Shown: positions 24,001 to 53,050, counted from the first letter of the stretch. The stretch: DNA of 64,000 nt from Mactromeris polynyma (GCA_032209605.1 JASFXZ010000001.1:46504619-46568618); one strand, 5' to 3'. The notes: generated from the letters alone by a model not told the origin. A program made the numbers and translations.

Positions 24001-25912
24001 GTGTATGAACCATGTTTGTTGTTGGTAGGTGAAACTTCTGTGGACGGATCCGAGGAATGTTGGGTGGAAGGAGCGTACAGCTTACAGATGGGAACTGATT
24101 CACAGACCTGCTCTAGGGCTTATCAGGTAACACTGCCATATGATACAGAATGCTTTATATGCACAAGTGTAGTCTGCTGACACTGCATGATAAACTGTAT
24201 ATTCCAAAGCAGTTATAAATAGAGTTCTTCTTAACACAAATATTTCACCTTACATCGATCAATTTGTTGTGTCAATAGAATCGAACTTTGTTGAGTTTCC
24301 AACCACTGGAATAAATAAATAAAGGATATAGAAAAATGCTAAGCAGTTTTATTTGAGAAAATAATGTCTTTTATGTAAAAATTTTAATTGCAAGATACAA
24401 TATTTTTTAAAGTCGGTTGTACATAAAACCAAACATTAGCTATGTATAGCTCTTGACCGGCATTCTAAAAAGAACTTTGAATATTGTTAACCATATACAT
24501 GTATGCATACAGGGTACTACATGTATCACCTTTTACGCAATATGTAAACTGTTATTTCAGAGTGTTCCTGTTTGAAGAAACAGATTTGGTGGCCGACTCA
24601 GGGAATGTTTACAATAATGAGCTACTGGGTGGACGTCTTGGCGTGTTCTGTTTCTCACAAGAAATGATCATATGGTCGGACCTTGTATACAGATGTAATG
24701 GTAAGACGTTGTTTTCAATAGATTATTTTGCAGAGACAAAACTCAATAACTTTGTAATTGACAATAACAACCACAGGAGATTGTCATGAGTTGTGATATT
24801 AATTACTAACATTGTTATTCAACAGTCGTTTAGAGATTGTCATGAGTTGTGATATTATTACTAACATTGTTATTCAACAGTCGTTTAGAGATTGTGATGA
24901 TCGAGTTGTGATTTTAACTAACATTGTTATTCGACATTCTTTTATGTGTTAGACATGGTGCAGTAGATCACTCTGTTTGTGACAGTCTAATTTTTTTATA
25001 TTTTTTGGAATTCATTCCACATTAATTCAACATGTATAGAAATAATGAGTTAGGGTAAAACTATCAGATATGTGTACATTTCGTTGAAGGACAGGAGAAA
25101 TTTGGCGAAACAATTCAAAAGGTAAAAGTGATCAAATTTCTCAAAATTATGTACGGTACTCAGTATGTGTTAATGTCACTTATGTTAGATTTTGATGTCA
25201 AATGATGAGCAATTTCTTTCACTATGGACTACTGCTTGTAAACTTTTTGTAGTGTTGACTGCCAATCACAGTAAATAGCTGACCGTCTCTAGAAGCAAAT
25301 GTAATGCCTTTATTTCTGTCAAATATATGCATATAAATGCACATATAGACTTCAAGGTATTAAATTTTCGAAATTCAGATTTCTTGAATAAGGCTTGGGC
25401 AAATCACTTCAAGTCGTCTCGGTAACAGGAGATGTCATATGTATATGACGAGTGCTGTAAAGTGGGGGTGCCCTTGCCTTGGATGTTGCACCTTTTCTCA
25501 CTTTTTCTCATTCCACTTAACACTTATGTAAAGTTTAACTGGAATCTACAGACTTTTTCAGGCGTTGTAACTGAGACATGAATTGGAAAGATGATAAAGC
25601 AAACAAATGGACAGTGCAGTTGCTATATGCCTTCCTTTGGAAATGACTGCAATCGCCCATTTCTGACATTTTCGGGTTTTATAATTTCTACCATTATTTT
25701 TCGCAGATTATGTTCCGCCAGCATTGTTAGCTGAGGGCGCTGCCCCACTTCCGGTTCCCGCAACAGAAAATGATAATGCTGAAGATGTAGAGGAACCAGA
25801 CCAGGTAACAGCTAGAGAGAGGAAAAAGAATAGACGTAGGAAAAATAGAAATCGTGACAATTCTGAGTCGGTAGAAGAGAAAGGGGAAACAACTGTGACA
25901 GAGAAACCATAG
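52..25912 (+). CDS. THBS: Thrombospondin (type B/COMP-like), 3' 18 exons, 5'-partial
   Basis: Secreted oligomeric calcium-binding matrix glycoprotein. Exons: 52-216, 502-725, 2756-2896, 3406-3486, 4351-4503, 4950-5054, 10289-10396, 11551-11716, 14025-14143, 15783-15835, 16932-17113, 20638-20816, 21237-21285, 21456-21543, 23031-23214, 24029-24126, 24561-24700, 25707-25912 (stop TAG). All introns read are GT-AG and phases join without a break, giving 812 codons in the window. Order: six Cys-rich EGF-like domains (exons 1-6; e.g. [15 protein letters not shown], the calcium-binding DINEC and DVDEC starts); type 3 repeats from DTDIDG to DVCPDN (exons 6-12) with many DTDGDGxGDACD loops; then the C-terminal domain starting [13 protein letters not shown], with [35 protein letters not shown]. 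An RGD lies in the last type 3 repeat (exon 12), the same place as in vertebrate TSP-1. The chain ends with a Glu-rich then basic tail ([15 protein letters not shown]). No type 1 repeats precede the EGFs here. The signal peptide, N-terminal domain and coiled coil must lie upstream. The subtype is uncertain. Confidence 0.96.
244..425. repeat. MITE, family A (CAGTAAAACCTC ends)
   Basis: Both ends are related to TACAGTAAAACCTC / GAGGTTTTACTGTA, and the inner parts carry ACCACC and GGTGGTCTTATTATTGAG. The left end here is diverged (CAGTAATTCCTCC). It lies in the intron after thrombospondin exon 52-216. Five other copies or relatives are in the window. TA-flanked CAGT ends suggest a Tc1/mariner-like nonautonomous element (inference). 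Confidence 0.7.
1290..2706. repeat. 18-bp minisatellite array (about 79 units)
   Basis: The unit is GAGGTTGTTGCTGAAGAG, with a common variant in which GAAGAG is replaced by CTCTAGAG-type sequence and others with TTCTTGCTATAG. A longer block containing ACATTATGGTTAAAGTGAAG recurs near 1415, 1710 and 2246, showing higher-order copying. Because 18 is divisible by 3, long artificial ORFs run through both strands. It fills most of the thrombospondin intron 726-2755 and stops about 50 bp before the acceptor. Confidence 0.95.
3685..3850. repeat. MITE, family B (CACAGGAGATT ends)
   Basis: The left arm CACAGTAGATTGTCATAAG plus TTCTCTCCCTTTATCCC pairs with the right arm ending GGGAGAGCACTTTTGAAAATC TCCTGTG. 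The arms are about 36 bp long. It is in the thrombospondin intron 3487-4350. The same ends occur at 43263-43373, and fragments (GAACTCGTGACAAACTCCTG) near 4785. Confidence 0.75.
4024..4300 (+). mobile_element. tRNA-derived SINE
   Basis: It starts with a pol III A-box-like TAGCTCAGTTGTTAGTGC and a B-box-like GGTTTGAACAC at tRNA spacing. A body containing CTGGTTAGGTCTGTGTGCC and ACTGAAATACTGTGGAAACA follows. The 3' body resembles tails of SINEs common in molluscs (recalled, not searched). It lies in a thrombospondin intron. Confidence 0.65.
5055..6232. other. Left part of the large intron; deiodinase 3' UTR expected here
   Basis: No exon seen. The minus-strand transcript of the deiodinase must carry its SECIS element downstream of 6233, probably in this stretch, but I could not place one with confidence. 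A hairpin at 6072-6112 (TGTATGT / ACATACA) lacks the ATGA/GA quartet. Confidence 0.35.
6233..6973 (-). CDS. DIO: Iodothyronine deiodinase, selenoprotein (in-frame TGA = Sec)
   Basis: Removes iodine from iodothyronines, or is an invertebrate relative; membrane-anchored thioredoxin-fold enzyme using selenocysteine. One coding exon, ATG at 6973-6971, TAA at 6235-6233, 246 residues. The frame is open throughout except TGA at 6610-6608 (residue 122), in [12 protein letters not shown], which is the family's active-site motif. It continues directly with [17 protein letters not shown] (His154), an NKH (His170), [27 protein letters not shown] and a C-terminal [14 protein letters not shown]. Residues about 8-32 ([18 protein letters not shown]) form the single N-terminal membrane segment. 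The length fits vertebrate deiodinases (about 250-280). The gene lies antisense in a thrombospondin intron. Conventional gene callers would split it into two ORFs at the TGA. Identity as a deiodinase is very secure; substrate and type (1, 2 or 3) are not shown. Confidence 0.95.
6608..6610 (-). other. Selenocysteine codon (TGA recoding site)
   Basis: The minus-strand codon TGA sits between ACA (Thr121) and CCT (Pro123). Reading through it gives an uninterrupted deiodinase on both sides in the same frame, and the family has Sec exactly here. Nonsense mutation is the alternative, but conservation of everything downstream argues against it. Confidence 0.93.
6974..8074 (-). other. Deiodinase 5' UTR exons and introns (predicted)
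   Basis: On the minus strand a good acceptor (pyrimidine-rich, TTATTTCAG) ends at 7019, so a short leader of 45 bases (7018-6974) precedes the ATG. Upstream, two strong GTAAGT donors occur: one after base 7845 (GAAG|GTAAGT) and one near 7936 (TTTTG|GTAAGT). An acceptor (TTCATTTTCAG) near 8075 would start an exon running to about 7936. This suggests a spliced, possibly alternative, noncoding leader. It is inferred from splice signals only. Transcript ends are unknown. Confidence 0.45.
7491..7521. repeat. Perfect short palindrome
   Basis: Arms CACGGACCTATATA and TATATAGGTCCGTG (14 bp, no mismatch) around TGG. It lies upstream of the deiodinase coding exon, in its predicted leader intron. Confidence 0.85.
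8421..8592. repeat. MITE, family A
   Basis: It contains GTAAGACCGCCTCA ... CCACTTCAGTAAGAAG ... GTATTAGTGAGGTTTTACTGTA, the same layout as the copies at 33888 and 40272. It is in the thrombospondin intron that also holds the deiodinase gene, just upstream of the deiodinase leader region. Confidence 0.65.
9215..9462. repeat. MITE, family C, with TGACGTCA in its inverted ends
   Basis: The left arm has CCAACCTCTTCTGTAAGTGACGTCATTTC. The right arm has GAAATGATGTCACTTGAGAGGTTG (inverted). The middle holds GCCCCATATGGCAATATG and GTGACCATATGGAG. A close copy is at 35390-35616. It is located in the thrombospondin intron 5055-10288. Confidence 0.8.
9640..9775. repeat. Dispersed inverted-repeat fragment (GGTCGGACTGTA end)
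   Basis: It shares TTCGAAATAAAATTT and a terminal AAC.AGGTC(C/G)GACTGT with 30165-30275, and in opposite orientation with ACAGTTGGACCTTGTTCATT near 28256. Probably a nonautonomous DNA transposon; borders uncertain. Confidence 0.45.
10497..10637 (-). repeat. Dispersed repeat D, partial
   Basis: It contains AAGATGGTCGGCACAACTTG and a diverged AAATGTTACGACTGCCGGTC, matching one half of the element complete at 30670 and 21660. It lies in the intron after the first type 3 repeat exon. Confidence 0.6.
11012..11285 (-). repeat. Dispersed repeat D, circularly permuted copy
   Basis: The segment CCAATCTGCGTCAA ... GTTAGTACGGCTGTGCCGAAA, normally the second half, comes first and runs straight into GATGGTCGGCACAATTTG ... 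GGTAAATTC, normally the first half. The junction is at about 11149. This is the order expected at a head-to-tail junction of tandem or circular copies. Confidence 0.7.
11930..12075 (-). repeat. Dispersed repeat D, second half only
   Basis: GAAAGGTTAACCAATCCGCG through AATAGCAAAACCGTGTTAGT, ending at TCCGAAAGATG. Same orientation as the copy at 11012. Confidence 0.65.
12745..13915. repeat. 29-bp minisatellite array (about 40 units, alternating variants)
   Basis: Two 29-bp variants alternate: AAAACTCATTAAAG + TCTGCCATCTTGAAC and the same start + TTTGACATCGTGAAC, so much of the array is a 58-bp dimer. Fills the thrombospondin intron 11717-14024. Confidence 0.95.
14150..14815. repeat. 51-52-bp minisatellite array (about 13 units)
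   Basis: The unit contains GGGCGTAAAAATGAATTTTC and TTCAAGCTCTGTTGTAACAT. It starts within 10 bp of the splice donor at 14144. The first three units are a distinct variant (CCATTAATTTTCTCTCAATT); the T-run expands in later units. Confidence 0.95.
14944..15400. repeat. Long-TIR element (about 55-bp arms)
   Basis: The left arm CTGGGCCCATATTCACAAAC ... TTAGACTTTAAAAT is the inverse of ATTTTAAAGTCTAAGTCTGA ... TTGTGAATACGGACCCCAG at 15345-15400. The centre is largely occupied by a family A MITE (15036-15227). Confidence 0.85.
15036..15227. repeat. MITE, family A variant, nested in another MITE
   Basis: Ends are TACAGTCAAACCTGT and ACAGGTTTGACTGTA (perfect 15-bp inverted match), with several copies of AAAGACCACC inside. 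It sits between the long arms of the element at 14944-15400, so it inserted later than that element. Confidence 0.8.
17120..19990. repeat. GT-rich 29-bp satellite-like array with 822-bp higher-order repeat
   Basis: The basic unit is GTATAGTTGTGTATTGCTGT followed by GTGGGTGGT (29 bp), about 98 units. 17618-18439 and 18440-19261 are near-identical (822-bp period), and within each a 270-bp block is repeated (17618/17888 and 18440/18710). The array begins about 10 bp after the donor of exon 16932-17113. The + strand is nearly free of A-rich codons and the complementary strand is open for hundreds of codons by composition alone. Confidence 0.95.
21660..21985 (+). repeat. Dispersed repeat D, near-complete
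   Basis: It runs from TTTTTCGGCGTAGCC through AAACCAATCAAATCTTACG, the TTCGGTGAATTTACCGAAAT segment and TGGACCATCTTTTTTCAAG. About 320 bp in the thrombospondin intron 21544-23030, directly before the 57-bp array. Confidence 0.75.
21998..22680. repeat. 57-bp minisatellite array (about 12 units)
   Basis: Unit ACCAGTCACTGTGGAATTTT + TCTGTCCAAGTACC + TTATAATGTATGTGTATACT TAG. Two variants (GGAATTTTTCTGTCC and GGGATTTACTGTCC) are interspersed. 57 = 19 codons, which explains the repeated-peptide ORFs on both strands. Confidence 0.95.
22712..22876 (+). repeat. Dispersed repeat E (GGGGTTCCA / TGGAACCCC ends)
   Basis: GTGGTTCCTTTAGGTGCTGA ... CAGGGGTCAAAG ... GGTCAAATGGAACCCCTG. Two fuller copies are at 37595-37795 and 46999-47195. 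Terminal inverted AGGGGTTCCA suggests a MITE. Confidence 0.65.
24775..24945. repeat. Short tandem repeat, about 60 bp x 3
   Basis: AGATTGTCATGAGTTGTGAT followed by ACTAACATTGTTATTCAACAG, three decaying copies just after the donor of exon 24561-24700. Confidence 0.85.
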
Positions 25913-26698
25913 TTGAAAGTTCTGCTGAGAAAACTTAGTGTACATAAAGTTATAACCTGCTCTCAAACCGTTGAAATTTGACATACAGAGAACATTATAT
26001 AACTTAATTTTTTAATCCAGTGTCAGACTGTAAAACTCAGCTTCGAGACCAGTCTCATAATGCTAGAACCCAATTGGTTGTTCCTGAACTCGGTCTAAAA
26101 ATCGACCAATAGCAAAGCTGCATTCAGAGACTGGTCTTCAACTCAAATTTATCGCTTTTAGTATGCTTTTGAGTGACTTGATCATTTATATTTGGTCTGT
26201 AATAGCACTTGTGTCAGTGTAATGTTTGTATACCTTAATGTGTTACCACTAGCAACGTGACTTCGTATAGTTACTTGGGATGAAGTGTCAGTATATTTGA
26301 GCTGTTCCATGACAAAGCCTGTATTAGTGACCACAAAAATCCCTTTTCAGATTTTTACATTTTCTAACAGATATATATTTTTTCTATTTTCATTTAATAC
26401 CAGAAATATTAAAATCAGACAACTAATTTTCTTCCTTTTAAACAAACATTTATGCATTCGATTAATTCTAAATCAGAATTAGGCCACCAAAATACTACCT
26501 AGAATTGCTGCACTTGTGATGTCAAAAACTTCATTGTGAAATTCTAAATGTCAAAACGTCACTAGTACAGGCTTTGTCATAGAAGCTCTCATTTGTAATA
26601 TATAACAATTTGATTATCATGACTTTGTATAAGTTTCATATGAAGAGATATCGGGAATGTTATATCACTTTCTATTGGTACATTGTTCATGCAATAAA
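25913..26698 (+). other. Thrombospondin 3' UTR with poly(A) signal
   Basis: Noncoding, AT-rich sequence follows the TAG stop. A canonical AATAAA at 26693-26698, followed by TG-containing sequence, is the first well-placed poly(A) signal. Around 26000-26130 there is a partly self-complementary segment (GAGACCAGTCTC... and AGAGACTGGTCTTC), possibly an old inverted-repeat insertion. The transcript end was not demonstrated. Confidence 0.5.
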
Positions 26699-27774
26699 TA
26701 CATGATGTATAAATTTTAATCTTTTTAATACTGTTTTTATACTGTAACTGAAGGACACCGGCTCATACTTTGAAGGACATCGGCCCAAGCCCTGAAGGAC
26801 CCCGGGTCCTTCAGGGTTTGGGGTGGGTCCTTCAGGGTTTGGGTTTGACAGAAAAAGATTCTAGTAGTTTTCCTACATGATTTATTACAAGAATTAATAA
26901 TTATGTAAATCATACAACAGCATGTGAGCGTATCATCTTCATCCACAATATGAAGTATATCAACCAATCATTACATTCATAACAAAACATATAACAGGTA
27001 ATCTATACAGGTAAATACATCAAATGATAAACGCTAAATGTCTGTGTAGGTAGGTCTGAATTAAGATAACAAGTGTGTTTTGCAATTATTCAAACAGAAA
27101 AAAGGTAAAGTAAGCATGTTCATACACAACAACCTATCCAGAGCAACACCATCTGGGAGACACTAATGCTGATTGTTGTTGAGAGGTTGTTGCTGTAGAG
27201 ATTAAATTAATTGTGATACCTTACTACAAGAAAAGCAGATAATGTCGTTAGAGGGAGAGCTCAGGATAGGCTGTTCTAGATAGATTGCACTGTGTATTAT
27301 GTCAACCAAAAATAAACAGTGAAACTGATTTAAAAGCAAAACATACCATCAATGTAACTACTTAGTTAAGCTATCAATCTGTACACATAGTACTTAAATT
27401 TTCAGTCATTGATTTCACCCTAAATTTTAGAACATGTTGGCATCAGGTATATTGATCAAACAATAAGCAAAATTAAACCAACTACAAAGAATGTACAAAG
27501 AGACTATTCTTCAACAAGAAAACATGTATATATGAAAATCACACTTCATTGTTGTCTTTTTACATTCAAATCTGAGAGTTTTTAAGTTAGGAATCTATTC
27601 AAAATACAAAAAGTCTAACAGATATGATGGTCACACAACTTTAACTCAACAGATGCAAAGAAGTCAATGCATGATTTTTTACATGATATTGTTAGTACTC
27701 ATTTAGAATGAAATATAAATATACATATCAAAATTTAAAAAGAACACATGTATATGACAGTGGACACACAATCA
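26699..27774. other. Space between convergent genes / LONP1 3' UTR
   Basis: No ORF of note. It contains the GC-rich palindrome at 26790-26816, a minus-strand AATAAA (complement at 26881-26886) that could end the LONP1 transcript, and at 27175-27205 a short echo of the 18-bp GAGGTTGTTGCT repeat that forms the large array at 1290-2706. Confidence 0.4.
26790..26816. repeat. GC-rich perfect palindrome between the two gene ends
   Basis: 13-bp arms CCCTGAAGGACCC and GGGTCCTTCAGGG are separated by one C. Further TGAAGGAC copies lie on the left (about 26749, 26771) and a second GGGTCCTTCAGGG copy on the right (26826-26838), so repeats converge on the centre. Function unknown. Confidence 0.8.
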
Positions 27775-48520
<20,746 letters not shown>

Positions 48521-49019
48521 GTTGAAATCTGAATCAATAGATGCTTGAAAAACTTCGCTACCGAAAGGGTCCTTTTCGCGAAAATGACATCAACGCCGGT
48601 ATGACAAAACACAAAATATGATTATTCATTTATTTATTCTTCTAAGTAAATTTTATGCCAACAAACTTTATCATAATTATGGCATACAATTATGATATAT
48701 CTATAAAGCATCAGACAATAAATAAATATAAAAAAGTGAACACACTTTTAAAGATAAGATGGTATTAGATGTTGCTTAATGAGAGTATACTATGAAAGAG
48801 AGATTATGTTGTACTAAGACAATGCCTCTCTACACAGACCCCGGGAGAACAACAGAAATAAAACAGGCATTGAGGGGTGCAAGTGTAAAAATGACTGAGG
48901 TTAGCTGTTAAATCGATTTATACCCCGGTATTTTTACTGACAGTTTCAATGCTGTAAATCGCTATATGTTGTTATTTCTCTTTAAGTTTAAAATTTATGT
49001 TAAGTTCCTTAAATAAATC
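48521..49019. other. LONP1 upstream region
   Basis: The LONP1 promoter and 5' UTR should start just above 48520; a GC-richer stretch with TTTTCGCGAAAA lies at 48571-48585. No core promoter motif can be assigned. The rest is AT-rich up to the LINE fragment at 49020. Confidence 0.35.
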
Positions 49020-49199
49020 CTTAACGACCAGTTTTCCTCCGTGTTCACTGATGAAGACCTTTTGCACCGCTCACATCTCCCACCCAGCTCCACTCCTTCC
49101 ATGAAGCCCATCACAATCGCGGTACCAGGAGATCAGAAAATACTCCGGAATCTAAAACCCCACAAAGCAGGAGGCCCAGACAAGATTACGTCGCGTGGG
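49020..49199 (+). pseudogene. LINE reverse transcriptase fragment (N-terminal part)
   Basis: Open for about 60 codons: LNDQFSSVFTDEDLL ... KPITIAVPGDQKILRNL and KPHKAGGPDKIT, the region just before the RT domain of jockey/CR1-type LINEs. It stops at the left border of the MULE-like element. A later part of a similar protein is at 50881. Confidence 0.75.
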
Positions 49200-50880
49200 C
49201 TAAACGGGAGCAGGTAAATTCGTCCTAAAAACGATGTTCGTCCCGGGTCAATTCGGCCCGGGTCGATTAGGCACACTTTTAAACCATGGTCAATTCGGCC
49301 CACTTTTAAAGTATAACAAAATGGAGAAGTTGTGATTCATTAACGGTTCTGGAATAGCATTATTTTAATTTTACAAGTTTAATTATATTTGTAGGAATTC
49401 GTATGCCTCTCTATTTGAAAAATGTACGCTTTCAAATAAATAAAAAATATTTATACATATGCTTATAGTTGCGTTATTCATTGCCTTTGTTGTCACGTAT
49501 ATGCAGTTGGAGACGCTGAAACGGGCGAAGAGATGGTTTATAGACGGGACTTTCAAGGTATGAATGGCTCACTTTGAGCTGAAATTGTCAAATTCAAAAG
49601 TAACATAAAGTTAATGAACAAGGGAATATACTGTTTGTAGATTTTTATAACTTTTGAACTCAAACCGAGAATCGCAACCTTTAAGTGTACATTTTAAATC
49701 AAAGAAAAAAATTAATTTACTTTCAGATTGTTGGTGCTCCATTCTCCCAGTTGACATCAATTCATGCCTTTTTGGAGAAAGATGGACTCCAACAGCAGGT
49801 GCCTCTTGTCTTCGGTTTAATGTCCAGGAAGACAAATCAAGATTACGTTGTTGTAAGTATATGTTACAAGAGAGGCGATATTCTAATATAAAAAGCCAAA
49901 GTACGAGTACACTAATTTTGCGACAATAAACGCTTACCTTTACCATAATCAATATTGCAAATGCAAAGATTCTACTATTATCTTGTTGAAATCAATGCGT
50001 CTTCTTTAAACGAATACGCGCTTGTATAATTCAGTGTTCATGTATTGGTTTTGATCCGACTTAAATATTATTCATGTAAAACAAACTTGTGTTCACTTGT
50101 TCGTGTTACAAGCAAAATAGATATTTTTACAGGTTCTTTGAGCTGTCCTGACCAAACTTGAAGACATTGGCTTTGGATACAATAGTTCGATGGTGGAAGG
50201 CTTCGTTTTGGATTTTGAGCAGGGCATGTATTGTTACCATTGTCATTGCGTCCGTCGGTTTATTTTATAATCATTAGTCCCCACGCAACAGTTACTTTAT
50301 AATGTTCAACGGTTTAATAAATGTGACGCGGACATTTAAAATTTAATTTGTTTGAAAATGTATATTAATGGAACAATAATCTGAACAAAATTCCGAAACC
50401 TCGGAATTGTCGCTACAACTGATGATCAAGATGCGTGTAATATAATAGTACAGTGTATAATTATGAGAATGTATTTTTTTTACAGCGGCATGGTTGGCCA
50501 TACGGGAGGTATTCCCGGGAAAAGAAGTCAGAGGATGCGTATTCCATTGGATGCAGGCCATCTGGAGGCATGTTCAGGCGCTAGGTCTCATTAACACCTA
50601 CATGGAGAAGCGGAAGGTAATTTGTTTTTACATAAGTTCAATGTTACTAAGCTGTCTATTTTCTTCATAGCTTCATATCTCCAAACTAAATTTAAAGAAC
50701 AGACACAGACACAATGTTTGGATTTTTAAAGTTCTTAAAATGTTGAATTTGAATTTCCCACGGAAAAAATGTGCTATTTTTAAAATGTTGAATTTGTATT
50801 TTCAGACCCATGGTTTCATCAGACAGTTGCCACATCCGGCCCGTGTTTGACAATCTAAAAGCCCGAGACGTTGGTTCACA

Positions 50881-51125
50881 ACTGAAGCTGTTGATTGCAT
50901 ACACCGTCATCGATCCTACGAAAATCAACTTATTGAAACAATAAACGATCTCTCCAAGGGCATTTATAACAATACACAAATCGATGCAATTCTACTCGAT
51001 TTTAGCAAAGCTTTCGATAAAGTACCCCATCAACGACTTCTCCAGAAGCTTGACCACTATGGTATCCTAGACACAACACATTCCTGGATTACCAGCTTCC
51101 TGTCATCCCGTATCCAATGTGCTCC
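50881..51125 (+). pseudogene. LINE reverse transcriptase fragment (catalytic motif A)
   Basis: Open frame with SYENQLIETINDLSKG, then QIDAILLDFSKAFDKVPHQR (RT motif A with its Asp), LLQKLDHYGI and WITSFLSSRIQ. CR1/jockey-like. About 120 residues of RT are missing between this piece and that at 49020. Confidence 0.85.
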
Positions 51126-51250
51126 GCCGTGCTTGTTTTGGCTGAGACGAATCTACATCAACTGTAGAGCTATATATACATGTGACAGTTGTGATCGTTG
51201 GCACCACATCAGTTGTGGCAATACTGGTATAATTATTTACTATTCTATAA
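51126..51250 (+). pseudogene. PHD-like zinc-binding fragment
   Basis: The translation contains CRAIYTCDSCDRWHHISCGNT, the second half of a PHD-type Cys/His cluster (CxxCxxWxHxxC). It follows the LINE piece directly and precedes the MULE C-terminal part. Similar modules occur on mobile-element proteins of invertebrates (recalled). Confidence 0.5.
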
Positions 51251-51909
51251 TATGTACGAGACTCATTAAAACACCATATACTTTTCTAATAAAAAAAAGA
51301 AAAGTCATTGATATTTAAAATTCTCCCATTTGAAATTATCTTTATTTCATATTTGCATTCAGACGGTGACTCTCATATAATATTGTGGCAAATTTGGAGT
51401 TAAAGAAACTTAGGACCTACAGGACCATGTGGACTCTTTACACAATATACAAGGCATTGTCATTATGAAGTAACGAGTCACTCAGTCCGTAATGGCGTGT
51501 TGGGTATATTGTTGAATACTGTGGGATTAAAAATTGTGGAGCTGACCTCGTGTTGAAACAACATGGCTTCAGTCAACAGTATGGAGCCCTGAGAATTGGT
51601 CCGTATATGGTAGCTCCATTCGTACCAATAATGACTTTGAAGGTTGGCACACAACCGTCTGAACAGGAGAGTCAAGAAAGGTATCTGCCATTCTACATGC
51701 TGGTAGAGCTTCTCCACGGCGAAGCACGGGAAATCAAACACCAGTGTAAGTTGGTAAAGGAGAGGGAATTGAAGAGGCGACAGACAAGACAGACACGGAC
51801 GACACAGGGTAGACTATGGGCTGTGTGGGAGAGATATGGAAAGAAAGAGATATCAGCGAGTGAGTTGTTGAGTAAGTGTGGGCGTTTGTGCGGCCCAGTA
51901 GATCGGTGA

Positions 51910-53050
51910 GAGTTTTGTTGCGCGATTGTGAATTTGTGAATGATTGATGTCTGTGTTTGTTTGTATGTCTGAATGTCTGGGTGTTGGTTAGGGTGTAGAC
52001 TATAGCTTTATATTTTTTTATAATGTGCTGTAATATTAAATAACGTTATTCTTTATTATTCGTTGTTTGTGTATGAATTTTTGTAAGAAAATTGTAATAA
52101 AATACAAGATGAAGATTTTACAAGTATACTGTTTGCCTACGTTTCGCGGTACTTACGAAATAACGTAAATGAAGAAAAGCTTTCTTTCATTTCCTTTTGT
52201 GTTCAGGTTCTTCTTTCAAATATTTTACAGTCAATTAAAGTGTCAAAATCATTTATTTTCCGTATTTTCATACTACATCAAAATCTTTAAATGTATGTTT
52301 TGTTGTAAAAATAACATAATATTACGAAAGAAACGCGAAAATAGCGGCAAACATTATACTCTATATCATTCTTTTTTGCGTCTATGTAGCAATTGCTCAA
52401 TTCCAAAATAAACTCTATACTCTGTTCTGTTGTGTTCTGTTGTGTTCATAATAACACCAAAAATTAAGCAGTTGGTTTTATAACGTAATCAATAGCTACT
52501 TCAATAGTAAGTGAACTCACAAGAACACATCAACACACTATAGATTGTATGCAAACACACATTAAACATTTATTTCGACATCTTTTCATGACAATCTGGG
52601 TCGTTTCGTCCAGACATCGTATAATATAATAAATACATGTTTCTAGCTTAAAACGTTTTTCCTACTCTGGAAATAAAAGATAAACAAACGCAAATGTACT
52701 CATAACATGATAAAATGGCATTTTGGAACATATTAAATAACATGTATCTTGTATAAATATCATTTTTCTACTCGGGAAATAAAAGATAAACAAATATAAA
52801 TGTACTCATAACAGGATAACAAAACATTTATCATTATTTGAATTTATTATAACATGTAAAAATCTTTTTCATAAAGCGGGCCGTTTTGACCGACAATCGG
52901 GGCCGTTTTGACCGAAAATCCGGTCCGTTTTGACCGGGCCGTTTTGACAGTGGGCCGTTTTGACTGCTATTCACGTAAATTATGTTATGTCGCTTTAATT
53001 AAAGCACTAATTACTACTTCACAACTATATTGGTATTTTAGGCTGCCAAA
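51910..53050. other. No gene; LINE-type tail and right MULE end
   Basis: AT-rich. At 52409-52447, AATAAACTCTATACTCTGTT followed by CTGTTGTGTTCTGTTGTGTTC looks like a + strand LINE 3' end with a (TTCTG)n-type tail, as at 56864 and 62901. Duplicated GGAAATAAAAGATAAACAAA segments lie at 52670 and 52784. Confidence 0.5.

Larger units (their letters stand above)
49507..51909 (+). pseudogene. MULE transposase, interrupted and frameshifted
   Basis: Exon-like pieces with splice signals: 49507-49557 (KRWFIDGTFK, first catalytic Asp region), 49727-49852 (GAPFSQLTSIHAF ... QVPLVFGLMSRKT), 50133-50223 (DIGFGYNSSMVEGFVLDFEQ, but with an in-frame TGA after its second codon), 50486-50616 (AAWLAIREVFPGKEVRGCVFH WMQAIWRHVQ). 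A C-terminal part lies at about 51590-51909 (TNNDFEGWH in one frame, then LPFYMLVELLHGEA in another). These are hallmarks of the MULE transposase of animal Mutator-like elements. The stop, the frameshift and the LINE piece between the parts make it nonfunctional. The donor after 50223 would be GC rather than GT. Confidence 0.75.
49209..52968 (+). mobile_element. MULE-like DNA transposon, degenerate
   Basis: It encloses MULE transposase exons. The left end has AGCAGGTAAATTCGTCC and two GTCAATTCGGCCC motifs (49240, 49290). The right end, read inverted, has AGCAGTCAAAACGGCCC and five GTCAAAACGGNCC motifs within 52878-52968. The ends are thus TIR-like and built from a short repeated motif. The inside also holds a LINE piece (50881) and a 3' LINE-type tail (52409-52447). 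Borders are approximate and no clean target duplication was found. Confidence 0.55.
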
